Origin: WM-3-3 sp041660045
GTDB taxonomy: Bacteria; Pseudomonadota; Gammaproteobacteria; Methylococcales; Methylomonadaceae
DNA length: 64,000 nt
Reading direction: 5' to 3'
NCBI GenBank assembly: GCA_041660045.1
Contig: JBAZXA010000002.1
Coordinates: 62,001-126,000 of the forward strand
Part shown: positions 8,249-18,282 of the stretch, piece after piece
Position numbering within the stretch: position 1 is the first letter of the stretch
Layout: each line of letters starts with the position of its first letter
Program-made: the position numbers and the translations under genes
Notes under the pieces: model-generated
What the model saw: the letters and a program-made list of their open reading frames with translations, nothing else
Databases searched by the model: none
What the model was told of the DNA's origin: nothing

Positions 8249-9400
8249 TTAATTATCCCGCAAGCGTAAGGCAATCAAAAAGGTTGCAACAAAAACCACA
8301 ATACTTAAGGCGATTAAGGCGGTAACTGGGCTGACTGCCAAGCTGGCTGCGTAGGTGTAACAGCCGACGGCGACCAACATAGTGAGGTTTTGAAAAAAGT
8401 TTTGTAGTGCCACTGCACTGCCACTACCAATACTTTGTTGGCCTAATTCCTGTAAAGCGGCATTCACCGGTACGATAAACATACCCCCCATCATGCCGAT
8501 AAAAAATAAGCTAAAACGGGCGGGCCAATTACTTTCTGTCAAGCTTAGGATCAGTACAAACAACGCCATCAAATAAGCGGGGATACGGGCACGCCGCAAA
8601 TGTTCCAGTGGGATTAAGGTGGGCACTAACGCCGAGCCAGCAACGATGCCGACCGCTAGGGCTAAGGTGAGTTCGGATATATCACTGGCGTTCTTGGTGG
8701 CTAGTACAAGTGGCGCCCAGGCGACAATTACTACGCGTAAGGTGGCCGCTGTCGCCCAAAATAGTGCTGCGCTAACTATGGCAAAGCGTGCGCGTGGTGA
8801 ACTAAAAAACTGTTTTATTTCTATGGCAAACGCTAGCAGTTTGGTTTTGGCGGCGGTTTTTTTACTGATGCTTACCGGTAAAAATAAAGTGAACAAGGCT
8901 GAGGCCATGTATAACACAACTGAGCCTGCGACTGCCCAAGGCACAGAATAATCAGCAACTTTAGCACCAATCACCATGCCCAATAAAATCGCTAAGATGG
9001 TAGAGCCTTCAATCCAACTGTTAACTTTCACCAAACCTTGATGTCCTGATAACTCGGGCAAAATACCATATTTGGCCGGGCTGTAGATTGCTGCACCTAC
9101 GCCGATTATGCCATAGGCGAATAATGCTTCTACTTTAAATAAGATTAAGCCCGCACCTAAGGCTTTTACTAAATTGGCGAGAATCAAAACCCGCGCTTTG
9201 GCATGGCTATCGGCAAAAGCACCTAACCAAGGCGCCAGCAGAACAGGCGCGATCAAAAACACACTTTGTAAAGCTGGTACATACCAATTAGGCAATTCGG
9301 TAGATTGCATTACTAGCGCAATTATCGCAAATAAAATCGCATTATCAGCAAAAGCAGAAAGAAATTGGGCGGCCAAAAGAGGCAAAATTTGCTTGTTCAT
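8249..9400 (-). CDS. lplT: lysophospholipid transporter LplT (MFS)
   Basis: Inner-membrane major facilitator that flips lysophospholipids into the cytoplasm for re-acylation by Aas. The 383-residue protein is almost entirely hydrophobic, with about 12 predicted segments. It begins LPLLAAQFLSAFADNAILFAI, the usual LplT start with the FxDNA element, and has WLGAFADSHAKARVL as the MFS loop 2-3 motif. The gene begins 12 bases after the aas stop, which supports the assignment. In Escherichia coli lplT precedes aas; here the order is reversed. Confidence 0.9.
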   Translation of the reverse strand: MNKQILPLLAAQFLSAFADNAILFAIIALVMQSTELPNWYVPALQSVFLIAPVLLAPWLGAFADSHAKARVLILANLVKALGAGLILFKVEALFAYGIIGVGAAIYSPAKYGILPELSGHQGLVKVNSWIEGSTILAILLGMVIGAKVADYSVPWAVAGSVVLYMASALFTLFLPVSISKKTAAKTKLLAFAIEIKQFFSSPRARFAIVSAALFWATAATLRVVIVAWAPLVLATKNASDISELTLALAVGIVAGSALVPTLIPLEHLRRARIPAYLMALFVLILSLTESNWPARFSLFFIGMMGGMFIVPVNAALQELGQQSIGSGSAVALQNFFQNLTMLVAVGCYTYAASLAVSPVTALIALSIVVFVATFLIALRLRDN

Positions 9401-9412
9401 AGCTATGGGGGT

Positions 9413-11572
9413 TTAGTTAATAATGTTTAGCTTTAAATAATCTAGTGCCAATTCAGTCGCGGCAGGGTAGTTGATTTTGCCCGTGGCCGTGACCGGTATT
9501 GTTTTGACATGCATTATTTTTCTGGGTAGGTTGATGGCTGCAATACCGATGGCTAAGTCCGATAGCACAGTGGTTGAGGCATTGGTTTCGGTAGTCAACA
9601 AAATGATTTGCTCACCTTTTTTAGTGTCGGGTATGGTAACTACGGCATGTTGGGCATTAGGCCAAGCCTTGGCGGCAAGTTGCTCGGCCGCAGTTAAGGA
9701 CACCATTTCACCACCGATTTTAGCAAAACGTTTGCTGCGTCCGCGGATGCTAACAAAACCATCGTCATCAACATGGGCAATATCGCCGGTGTCATACCAG
9801 CCGCTACCAAAGCAAGACTCAGGTGGTCTTATGTGGCCTGGATTATCCGATAATAAATAGCCCAACATAATATTGGGGCCTTTAAGGTGCAATCTTCCAC
9901 CGTCATTAATACCCTCAACCGTTTCTAATTGATATTGCATCGCAGGCATTAAGCGGCCTACTGTGCCGGCTTTGTAGTCCATCGGCGTATTGACGGCTGC
10001 GACCGGGGAAGTTTCGGTTGCGCCATAGCCTTCTAGTATACGGATGCCGAATTTTTCCGCCCAGATTTCCCGGGTGCTGGCTTGCAATTTTTCGGCACCG
10101 GCCACGACATAACGCAGCTTATGAAAATCATAAGCATGTGCTTTTTTGGCATAAGCGCTAAAAAAAGTGTTAGTGCCAAACATAATAGTGGCGTTAATCT
10201 CATAAGCAATTTCTGGGATAACCGCATAATGCAATGGCGTGGGGTATAAAAAGGAGGTCATGCCATTAAGCACTGGTAACAGGCTACCCACAGTAAAGCC
10301 AAAGGAGTGGAACATAGGCAAAAAATTTAGCACAACATCTTGGGCATTAAAGCTGATACGCGATTGCACTTGTGTAATATTGCCCAAAATATTGGCATGC
10401 GAGAGCACCACGCCTTTAGGGGAACCTTCGGAGCCGGAGGTAAACAACACTACTGCTGGGCTATCTGGGCTAAATTTAGAGGCTTTATACCAAAAGTTTG
10501 CAGTTTTGCCCTGTAACCATGCCTTAAGTTTAGCTAACTTGCCGATATTGCTGGCCAGGTCTTCCAGATAAATCAAGTTAACTTGCTGGCTTAATGCGGT
10601 GGCCTCCTCGGTTAATTTGCCTAGCTCGATAAAGCGGCGCGAGGTTAAAACGGTTTTCACTTGGGCAATTTGGCAGGCGGCCAGCATTCCGCTGTACCCG
10701 GTGGTAAAGTTAAGCATGGCCGGAACCCGTCCGTGCAATTGCAAACCTAGAACTACGCACAAGGTTTTAGTTGAGTTGGGTAGCAATACCCCGATATTTT
10801 CCCCTGAACTCGTCAAATCGGTTAAGGCATTGCCTAGGGCAATGCTGCGGGTAATCAAGGTGTCATACGATAACGGGCTGCGTTCCATATCTTCAATAAT
10901 GGCTTTTTTGCCGCCGTGGACTGTCTTTGCTGCCAGCAAGCTTGCAAAAATCGTTTGCTGATACGGGCTGGTGGCAAACATCATTTCTGTCATGATATCG
11001 GCCAAAACATGACCGCTAAATTTTCGGCGGTTTTTGCCATGCAAATCCTGACCGGCTGAAATTTTAGTGGGCGGTAAGATTTGCAGGGTAATTTTAGGAA
11101 ATAACCTCAACCGGACAATATTGTGCAACTTAGAAAAATGCGTGTACTCAGCGCCGTGGATGCGGATGGGTAAAAGGGTAGCGCCAGATTTATCCGCTAC
11201 CATACCTGTGCCATCGTAAATTTTCATTAACGAGCCAGTTGTGGTTATGCGGCCTTCTGGAAAAATTACGGTGTGCGAATCTTTGTTTAAGCGATGGATT
11301 AAATCTTTTAATGATATGGGATGCCGTGGATCCATTGGGAAAACTTGGGATAAGCCCAAAAAAGGCTTAAGCCACCAACGTTGGGCAATTTGCGTATTAA
11401 TGGCAAAGGTAATGTCATCGGGTAGAAAAACGCCTAATAGCAAAGGGTCTAAATACGACGAGTGGTTAGCAATAATCAGTACCCGGTTACCGGCTTTTTT
11501 ATAGTTGTCTAGGCCTTTCACTTCCACTTTAAACAATAAAGTGAGCAGCCATTGTAGAAATTTTTTTAACAT
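9413..11572 (-). CDS. aas: Aas: 2-acylglycerophosphoethanolamine acyltransferase / acyl-ACP synthetase
   Basis: Bifunctional inner-membrane enzyme that re-acylates lysophosphatidylethanolamine using acyl-ACP it makes itself. The 719 residues show a PlsC-type acyltransferase domain first (NHSSYLD with His37 and Asp42; FPEGRITTTG near 100), then an AMP-binding synthetase domain (LFTSGSEGSPKGVVLSH near 385-402, GYGATETSP near 515, WYDTGDIA near 590). Length equals that of the known fused protein. It is the first gene of the operon aas-lplT-lipase, whose members touch or nearly touch. The start was chosen at the MLKKFLQWLL frame, preceded by a GAGGA element on the minus strand. Confidence 0.93.
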   Translation of the reverse strand: MLKKFLQWLLTLLFKVEVKGLDNYKKAGNRVLIIANHSSYLDPLLLGVFLPDDITFAINTQIAQRWWLKPFLGLSQVFPMDPRHPISLKDLIHRLNKDSHTVIFPEGRITTTGSLMKIYDGTGMVADKSGATLLPIRIHGAEYTHFSKLHNIVRLRLFPKITLQILPPTKISAGQDLHGKNRRKFSGHVLADIMTEMMFATSPYQQTIFASLLAAKTVHGGKKAIIEDMERSPLSYDTLITRSIALGNALTDLTSSGENIGVLLPNSTKTLCVVLGLQLHGRVPAMLNFTTGYSGMLAACQIAQVKTVLTSRRFIELGKLTEEATALSQQVNLIYLEDLASNIGKLAKLKAWLQGKTANFWYKASKFSPDSPAVVLFTSGSEGSPKGVVLSHANILGNITQVQSRISFNAQDVVLNFLPMFHSFGFTVGSLLPVLNGMTSFLYPTPLHYAVIPEIAYEINATIMFGTNTFFSAYAKKAHAYDFHKLRYVVAGAEKLQASTREIWAEKFGIRILEGYGATETSPVAAVNTPMDYKAGTVGRLMPAMQYQLETVEGINDGGRLHLKGPNIMLGYLLSDNPGHIRPPESCFGSGWYDTGDIAHVDDDGFVSIRGRSKRFAKIGGEMVSLTAAEQLAAKAWPNAQHAVVTIPDTKKGEQIILLTTETNASTTVLSDLAIGIAAINLPRKIMHVKTIPVTATGKINYPAATELALDYLKLNIIN

Positions 11573-11734
11573 AGTTTCCTCCTCAGAAACATCTTAGCAG
11601 ACCTATGGTCTTTAGCGGGACTAACTATAGCCAATAATTAAACGTTGTTCAATTAATTTTTTATGCATACGACAAAAAGTGCTTTGCGTAAATTTAAGAT
11701 AACGTCATTACGGGATAAAATTGTCTGGCAGCGG

Positions 11735-11740
11735 TATAAT
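11735..11740 (+). promoter_or_regulatory. candidate -10 box of sbcC
   Basis: A perfect TATAAT lies 34 bases before the sbcC ATG. No good TTGACA-like -35 lies at 16-18 bases, so this is only a candidate. Confidence 0.35.
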
Positions 11741-11774
11741 GCAACACTACCAGCATTGACGGTCGCCAGCAGCA

Positions 11775-14700
11775 ATGAAAATACTTAATCTGCATTTTAA
11801 AAACATAAATTCCTTAGCCGGTGAAAACTGGGTTGATTTTGAGCAAGCACCTTTTAACGAGACCGGCGTGTTTGCCATTACAGGGCCTAATGGTTCAGGT
11901 AAATCCAGTATTTTAGATGCAATAACATTAGGATTGTATGGTGAGACGTTTCGTTTTGACCGTCCTGCCCGCCATGTTATGACCCAGCATACAGTGGAAT
12001 GTTTTGCCAATGTTGAGTTTGCTGTGGCTGGCCAGCGCTACCGTGCAAGCTGGCGGGCGCAACGCGAAAATGACGACCCGCAAGCCGGGGTATTGCCGCC
12101 ACAAAGCCAGTTAGTCCGGCTAGGCGAGGTTGTTGAAGTATTAGCCGACACCATCACGCAAGTTACTGCACGTCTAGTTGAAATAACTGGCATGAACTTC
12201 CGTAACTTCACGCGTTCTATCTTGCTCGCACAAGGCGATTTTGCCGCTTTTTTAAATGCCTTAGACAGCGAACGCATGGACATTTTGGAAAAAATTGTCA
12301 GTGCCGATATTTATGCTGACCATAAAGCCCACATTACACAAACTGCCGAAGTTGCGCAAAGCCAATTAAACGCCATAAAACAAGAACTAGCAGCAATACC
12401 ACTGCTAGAAGCGCCAGCTTTTGAAGCTTGTGAGCATGATCTGATCGATTATAAAGACCAATTTGATGAGCTTTTAGAGCAACAAACGACACTCACCAGC
12501 CAGCAACAGGCCGTGCAAAATGCTGCCGTATTGCAAGGCCAAATTAGCGAACAAGAACAAGGTTTACAGCAAGCAAGCATAAATTTACAAGCCACGCAGG
12601 CGAGCTTGGAAAAAATTATACTCGCGGCAGATGTTTTGCGTTTTAAGGAAGATGTTGAGGCCATTAAACAAAAAAGGCATGTACTTAAACAGCATAAAGC
12701 AACCCAGCAAGACTATGCTGATGAACTTAAGATGTTGCAAAACCAATTGGCGCAAACTGATTTGGCTCAGGAGCCAGCATTGGATGGCAAATCCGTGGCC
12801 AGGCAAATCCAAAGTATTGAGGAAATTAAGTCCCAAATAGCCCAGCTAAATTTTGAAAGACAATCAGAAGCAAATCTGATCAATTCATTGATAGGCCAAA
12901 GCCAAGAGAAAAAAGCCGTGCTAGAAACGGTGCAGCAATGGCTGGACCAACATACAGCGGAACAAGGTTTGCTAAATGATTTCCCGGATACAGGCCGACT
13001 TAAAAAATTGCGCACTGAGCTGATTGAGCTTAACCAAAAGCAAAAAACCTATAACAAGTGGAATAAAACCACTGGTGCAACCTTAAAAAATAATAAGGCT
13101 ACCATACAGCAAGAACATAAGGCCATCGTAGAACTTAAGCAGAAGTTGTCGGAAGAAGAGCAACAATTGGTAAGCATGGCCGAAGGCAATGATTTAGCGG
13201 GTATAGAACAACTGCGGCTAGAACAGCAAGACCGGGTAAAAGCGTTTCAAGAAATGTTGCTGCTAGGCCAGCAGCATCAAAAATTAGTTGGTGGCGGCGG
13301 TTTGTTTAGTTTCTTTAGCCCTAAAAAACCGGTAGACGATGAAGCTGAGTTGGCTTTAAAACTGGAACAAGTGGAAGTGGAAATAGGCCGTGAGGATAAT
13401 ATCCGCCGGGTCTTAGAAGACGCGGTACAGCGGGAAACCTTATTAAAAAAACTAGAGCCTGAGCGTCAACATTTAGTTAATGGGAAGGCATGCCCTTTAT
13501 GTGGGTCTTTTCAACACCCTTATGCCAAGCGCGCACCCATGGTGGGCAATTCTCACCAGGCATTACTCGACCAACGTGTGAAATTACAGGTTTTGGCGGG
13601 TAATGCCAGTAGATTAAGGCAGCAGCTGCTGGTTGCACAAAAAGCGGCGGAAAAAAACCGCGAGACAGACAATAAACTTCTACAAATCAAAGCACAATGG
13701 CTAACCTTGTGTAACCGTCTTAACACTGTTAGCCCCGAATTAAATATTGCCAATTTAGGCTTAATGCAGCATCTGCTAAAGTCGGAAAGCATTGAGCTAC
13801 AAGAAATAGCCAGGCTGGCTAAAATGTACCAAGGTAGCCTTAGCAATATTGAAAACTACAAAACTGCAATCAGTAAAAGCGAAGCAACGATTCAACAACT
13901 GCAAGCGGCGGTGGCGCAAATAGAAGCCAATAACCAGCAGCCTGATACGCAAACTGATTTCCAAGCGGCTATACTGGCCACTCAGCAAGAAGAAAAAGTT
14001 TTGTCAACCAAATTACAGGGGCAATTGGCTGCTTTAAACGAAAAAATGCCAGCTAAAGGCAAAGAAGACGCCTTGTATGATCGCTTAAATGTACGTCGGC
14101 AAGAATGCCATAGCTATGTTTTCAGACAAAAAAGCCTCACTCAGGAACTGGCTGGATTGGCAGAAAAGCAAAGCCATTGTAAATCTATGTTCGAGCAATG
14201 CAATCTGCAAATTGAGGTTTTGGGTAAGCAATTACACCAAGAAGAAGGGGTCGGCTTGCATTTGGCCGTGGTTGATAAACAACGCCTGCTTGCTGACAAC
14301 GGCCAGACAATCACCCAGCTAGAAACTGAATTAAAGGCCTTGCAGCAGCAATTGCAAGAAAAAATGCACGATAGCCTATTTAAAAATGAGCACGAGTTGG
14401 GTGAAATGTTGGCCTTGATGGAAACGCAACCCGAGCTTGAGCGCTATCAGGCCGAACTGGAGCAGGAGTGTGAAGCCCGGCAAGTGCTCTTAGAGCAAGG
14501 CCGCGAGCTACAGACGGCAGAGTTGGCACATGTGCCAGCCGATGCAAGCCTTGAACAAATCCAAAAGCAATTGGCTTTAGTGGCAGAGCGTCTAGATATT
14601 GTTAGCCTAGAGTTACAACGTTTAGATAAAGTAATTAAAGATCAAACACGCATGCAGCAACACTATGATGCACTCTTGATAAAATATCAAGATCAAGGAC

Positions 14701-15215
14701 AAATTGCTTTGCAAGCAGCAGCAGAAGTGGCGCAACTGGCTATAGAAGATGGTCGTGTATTCCGGCGCCAGGTGCAAGCAAAAATGATAGAACGTTTGTT
14801 GTTGCAAACAAATAAGGTGCTAGAAAAAATTAATGGTCGTTATTATTTACGGCATAAACCTAGCGATCAAGGTTTGGCATTGGAAATTGAGGATACTTAT
14901 CAAGCCAATGCCAGACGCTTACCGAAAACCCTCTCCGGCGGCGAAACTTTTGTGGTCAGTTTGGCGTTGGCGCTAGGGATTTCTGAGTTGGCTAGCCAAG
15001 GTAAATCAGTGGATTCGCTATTTTTGGATGAAGGTTTTGGTAATTTAGATGCGGAAAGCCTTTACACCGTTATCAGCACCTTAGAAAGCTTGCACACCCA
15101 TGGCAAAACCGTAGGTGTGATCTCGCATGTAGAGAGTGTGCAAAAGCGCTTTAAGGCCCAGCTGCAGATAATTAAAAGGGCAGATGGCATGGGCGAGCTT
15201 AAAAAAGCATCGTAG
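11775..15215 (+). CDS. sbcC: exonuclease SbcCD subunit C
   Basis: SMC/Rad50-like ATPase that with SbcD opens and cuts DNA hairpins and double-strand ends. The 1,146 residues contain, in order, Walker A GPNGSGKSS (38-46), a long coiled coil, the zinc-hook CPLCG near residue 573 at the apex of the coil, a returning coiled coil, the ABC signature LSGGETFVVSLALA near 1053, and Walker B SLFLDEGFGNLD near 1082. Between the two coils is a short low-complexity GGGGLFSFF segment near 510. The usual partner sbcD is not adjacent: upstream is the divergent aas gene, so the nuclease subunit must be encoded elsewhere. Confidence 0.94.
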   Translation: MKILNLHFKNINSLAGENWVDFEQAPFNETGVFAITGPNGSGKSSILDAITLGLYGETFRFDRPARHVMTQHTVECFANVEFAVAGQRYRASWRAQRENDDPQAGVLPPQSQLVRLGEVVEVLADTITQVTARLVEITGMNFRNFTRSILLAQGDFAAFLNALDSERMDILEKIVSADIYADHKAHITQTAEVAQSQLNAIKQELAAIPLLEAPAFEACEHDLIDYKDQFDELLEQQTTLTSQQQAVQNAAVLQGQISEQEQGLQQASINLQATQASLEKIILAADVLRFKEDVEAIKQKRHVLKQHKATQQDYADELKMLQNQLAQTDLAQEPALDGKSVARQIQSIEEIKSQIAQLNFERQSEANLINSLIGQSQEKKAVLETVQQWLDQHTAEQGLLNDFPDTGRLKKLRTELIELNQKQKTYNKWNKTTGATLKNNKATIQQEHKAIVELKQKLSEEEQQLVSMAEGNDLAGIEQLRLEQQDRVKAFQEMLLLGQQHQKLVGGGGLFSFFSPKKPVDDEAELALKLEQVEVEIGREDNIRRVLEDAVQRETLLKKLEPERQHLVNGKACPLCGSFQHPYAKRAPMVGNSHQALLDQRVKLQVLAGNASRLRQQLLVAQKAAEKNRETDNKLLQIKAQWLTLCNRLNTVSPELNIANLGLMQHLLKSESIELQEIARLAKMYQGSLSNIENYKTAISKSEATIQQLQAAVAQIEANNQQPDTQTDFQAAILATQQEEKVLSTKLQGQLAALNEKMPAKGKEDALYDRLNVRRQECHSYVFRQKSLTQELAGLAEKQSHCKSMFEQCNLQIEVLGKQLHQEEGVGLHLAVVDKQRLLADNGQTITQLETELKALQQQLQEKMHDSLFKNEHELGEMLALMETQPELERYQAELEQECEARQVLLEQGRELQTAELAHVPADASLEQIQKQLALVAERLDIVSLELQRLDKVIKDQTRMQQHYDALLIKYQDQGQIALQAAAEVAQLAIEDGRVFRRQVQAKMIERLLLQTNKVLEKINGRYYLRHKPSDQGLALEIEDTYQANARRLPKTLSGGETFVVSLALALGISELASQGKSVDSLFLDEGFGNLDAESLYTVISTLESLHTHGKTVGVISHVESVQKRFKAQLQIIKRADGMGELKKAS

Positions 15216-15245
15216 TTTATTGGTTTAAGGTTTTATAAAAAGTCC

Positions 15246-17336
15246 TCAAACGTTGGTTTCAAACACTACAACAGAACGGGGGCTTACCAAAAATTGTTTT
15301 CTGCGCAAGGCTTTTTGCAGCTCAGGCGTAATAATATCCTCGGGTGAAGGTTGCGCAGTGTTAACGGCTACACGCCAAGTTTTTCCCTTAAACGTGGGCA
15401 GGCTTATAGTGCTTGCAGTATCTGCCATATTCAACACAATATGCAGCTCGGCTTCTTTGTCTGTCCTACCCGTTAAGGTAAAGGCCAGCAGCCTATTTTC
15501 AGCGTTATTCCAATCCGGTGGCACACCCGCTTTTTCACTACCCCAGGTAATATCTGGCAAGCCCCGTTCGTTAGTGACAGTACCCGTTAAAAATTGCCGG
15601 CGCATTAGGGCAGGATGACGTTTGCGTAAAGCAATCATCAGTTGCACAAAGCGCAACATATCCTTATTTTGTTCAGCCATTTGCCAATTTAACCAACTTA
15701 ATTCATTATCTTGGCAATAGCCGTTATTATTGCCGCCCTGGCTGTTTAAAAATTCATCACCCGCCAATAACAAGGGTACCCCTTGGCTGAGCAATAAAAT
15801 CGCATAAACATTTTTAGCCTGTTGCTTGCGGGTAATGTTGATATTGACATCATCGGTTAAGCCTTCTGCACCATAGTTATAACTAAAGCTGTTGTTACAA
15901 CCGTCCTGATTGTTTTCGCCATTGGCTTGGTTATGCTTATGGTTATAGCTGAGCAAGTCATGTAAGGTAAAACCATCATGGCAGGTGACAAAATTAATGC
16001 TGCAGATGGGTAAGCGGCCTTGATGTTCATATAAGTCGCTACTGCCGCAAAGCCGCGTGGCCAACTCTTGGATCAGGCCTTTTTCACCGTGTAAAAAGCG
16101 GCGTACGATGTCCCGGTAACGGCCATTCCATTCACCCCAACGATAACCCGGAAAGCTGCCGACTTGATAAAGTCCCGCCGCGTCCCAGGCTTCAGCAATT
16201 ACTTTGGTGCGCGCCAGGCGTTCGGACAGTTCTATGCCCCATAGCACAGGTGGGTTTTGTAAAACCTCACCCAAACTACCGCGTGCCAAAGCACTGGCTA
16301 AATCAAAGCGAAAGCCATCGACATGCATTTCCCTTACCCAATATTCTAGGCAGCTGATAATAAATTGGGAAACAAAAGGATGGTTGGCATTAACCGTGTT
16401 ACCGCAGCCTGTGTAATCATGAAAAATGCTTTTGTCGATTTTATCCAGATGATAAAAAATATCCCCGGCAATACCTTTAAAATTAATAACAGGGCCTTTG
16501 GCGCCTGCTTCGGAGGTGTGGTTAAACACCACATCCAAAATTACGCCGATGCCGGCCTTGTGCAGCGCTTTCACCAAGTCACGGAATTCCTGTAAATGCG
16601 TGCCTTGATCTGGGGTTACACAAAAACCTGGATGTGGGCTAAAAAAGCTGTGCGTGCTATAGCCCCAGTAATTTTTTAAGCCAAGTTTAGCGGTATGTTC
16701 AGGCACATCTTGCTCATCAAACGCCATTACGGGCAGTAATTCAACATGGGTAATGCCTAATTGCTGTAAATAAGGGATTTTTTCTATCAAGCCAGCAAAG
16801 CTACCAGGATGGCTGACTTTTGAAGTCGGGTGGCGGGTAAAGCCGCCAACGTGTAGTTCATAAATGATGGCTTTTTCACTGCGGATGGCCAACGGTCTGT
16901 CTTCCTCCCAATTGTAATGGTTGTCGACCACAGCACAGCGCATCGCCGTTTGGGCATTGTCTCCAGGTAAACAGGCTTTGTTACGTTGCCAGCGTTTATG
17001 GCTGACTGCCCTGGCCCAGGGATCCAGTAACTGCTTGTTTTTATCAAAGCGCAGACCGGTTTCTTTAGGTTGGTATGGGCCATCTATACGCCAGCAGTAC
17101 CAAGTACCTACGGGTAGGTTTTCAACAAAAACATGCCAAGAAAAAAAAGTCCGGTTAATTTCCTTTTTTAAAGAGATAGTTTGAAATGCTTTCTTACTAT
17201 CATCCGCTTCAAAAAGCAAAAGTTCCACAGCGCTGGCATAGCGGCTAAATATGGAAAAATTAACCCCGCCCGTTTTAAGTTTGGCACCAAGTGGATATGG
17301 GCTACCGTGTTTTAATGAATAGCTAGGTGTAGGCAT
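15246..17336 (-). CDS. glgX: glycogen debranching enzyme GlgX
   Basis: Isoamylase-type GH13 enzyme that removes alpha-1,6 branches of glycogen or limit dextrin in the cytoplasm. The 696 residues show an N-terminal CBM48-like domain (about 10-110) and the GH13 catalytic regions: DVVFNHTSE (268-276), GFRFDLASAL with nucleophile Asp345, VIAEAWDAAG with acid/base Glu382, and TCHDGFTLHD with Asp454. The C-terminal beta domain ends near residue 690. The length fits GlgX/TreX. It stands alone, convergent with sbcC, with no other glycogen genes next to it. Confidence 0.93.
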   Translation of the reverse strand: MPTPSYSLKHGSPYPLGAKLKTGGVNFSIFSRYASAVELLLFEADDSKKAFQTISLKKEINRTFFSWHVFVENLPVGTWYCWRIDGPYQPKETGLRFDKNKQLLDPWARAVSHKRWQRNKACLPGDNAQTAMRCAVVDNHYNWEEDRPLAIRSEKAIIYELHVGGFTRHPTSKVSHPGSFAGLIEKIPYLQQLGITHVELLPVMAFDEQDVPEHTAKLGLKNYWGYSTHSFFSPHPGFCVTPDQGTHLQEFRDLVKALHKAGIGVILDVVFNHTSEAGAKGPVINFKGIAGDIFYHLDKIDKSIFHDYTGCGNTVNANHPFVSQFIISCLEYWVREMHVDGFRFDLASALARGSLGEVLQNPPVLWGIELSERLARTKVIAEAWDAAGLYQVGSFPGYRWGEWNGRYRDIVRRFLHGEKGLIQELATRLCGSSDLYEHQGRLPICSINFVTCHDGFTLHDLLSYNHKHNQANGENNQDGCNNSFSYNYGAEGLTDDVNINITRKQQAKNVYAILLLSQGVPLLLAGDEFLNSQGGNNNGYCQDNELSWLNWQMAEQNKDMLRFVQLMIALRKRHPALMRRQFLTGTVTNERGLPDITWGSEKAGVPPDWNNAENRLLAFTLTGRTDKEAELHIVLNMADTASTISLPTFKGKTWRVAVNTAQPSPEDIITPELQKALRRKQFLVSPRSVVVFETNV

Positions 17337-17629
17337 GATGATGAATGGTTAGACTGGATAGGCCTGATCATACAGGGATGATTGTTTATTCAAGCATGTT
17401 ACGTTTTTGTTGTCCTTAATTGAATTATTCTACAAAAAAAGGAGTCTACTTTTAACACTGATTTATACACTAATCGGCGATGTTGATTTGGCAATCTAAA
17501 TACTTTTTTGGGCTTTACCCATAAGCAAATGATTAGTCACAGGCAACAGAACTTATCAGTGCATAAAGTCAGCCTTTACACGTAAATTGAGTATAACAGA
17601 CGGCAATAAGCCATAGGCTGACAAACACT

Positions 17630-18280
17630 ATGAATTTTAACTTAAAGACGTTGGATTATCGGGCACTGATACAAAAATTAATTGTTTACTACCATTTAAC
17701 CCATACCGGCTTGGATAAGCTAAAATGCCTAGACTTTATAGCCCCTTTACTAATACGGCTTTATTTAATACCCGTATTATGGATGGCAGGCACACAAAAA
17801 TTAATGGATTTCAGCGGCACTATGGCGTGGTTTGGTAATAGTGATTGGGGTTTGGGATTGCCTCTGCCTTGGCTAATGGTTTTTTTAGTCGTATTCTTTG
17901 AACTTGTTGGCGCCATGTGTCTGCTGCTGGGGTTTTGTGTACGCCTAATTTGCATACCCTTAATGTTCATTATGTTGATGGCGGCGTACACCGTGCATTG
18001 GCAAAATGGCTGGTTAGCTATAGCAGGTGCCGACAGTGTTTTTGCAACTAACCGAACAACAGAGGCTGTCCAGCGCCTAATGCAGGCTAAAAATTTATTA
18101 CAACAATATGGCAATTATGATTGGTTAACCGAATATGGAAATTTTGTTGTGCTCAATAACGGCATTGAGTTTGCTGCAACCTATTTTATTATGCTCTTAA
18201 GCCTGCTATTTATGGGGGCTGGGCGATATGTCAGCGTGGATTATTGGTTGACAAAGAATACTTTAAACCTTAAGGGATAA
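17630..18280 (+). CDS. DoxX-family membrane protein
   Basis: A 216-residue inner-membrane protein with four hydrophobic segments, about residues 43-60, 81-105, 107-123 and 181-203. The sequence around LIRLYLIPVLWMAGTQKLMDF and FFELVGAMCLLLGF matches DoxX-family proteins. The roles of these are varied and often linked to oxidative or thiol stress. It ends 2 bases before the msrP start, so the two are translationally coupled, and the MsrQ heme subunit normally next to msrP is missing. A role in supplying electrons to MsrP is possible only by position. Confidence 0.75.
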   Translation: MNFNLKTLDYRALIQKLIVYYHLTHTGLDKLKCLDFIAPLLIRLYLIPVLWMAGTQKLMDFSGTMAWFGNSDWGLGLPLPWLMVFLVVFFELVGAMCLLLGFCVRLICIPLMFIMLMAAYTVHWQNGWLAIAGADSVFATNRTTEAVQRLMQAKNLLQQYGNYDWLTEYGNFVVLNNGIEFAATYFIMLLSLLFMGAGRYVSVDYWLTKNTLNLKG

Positions 18281-18282
18281 GC

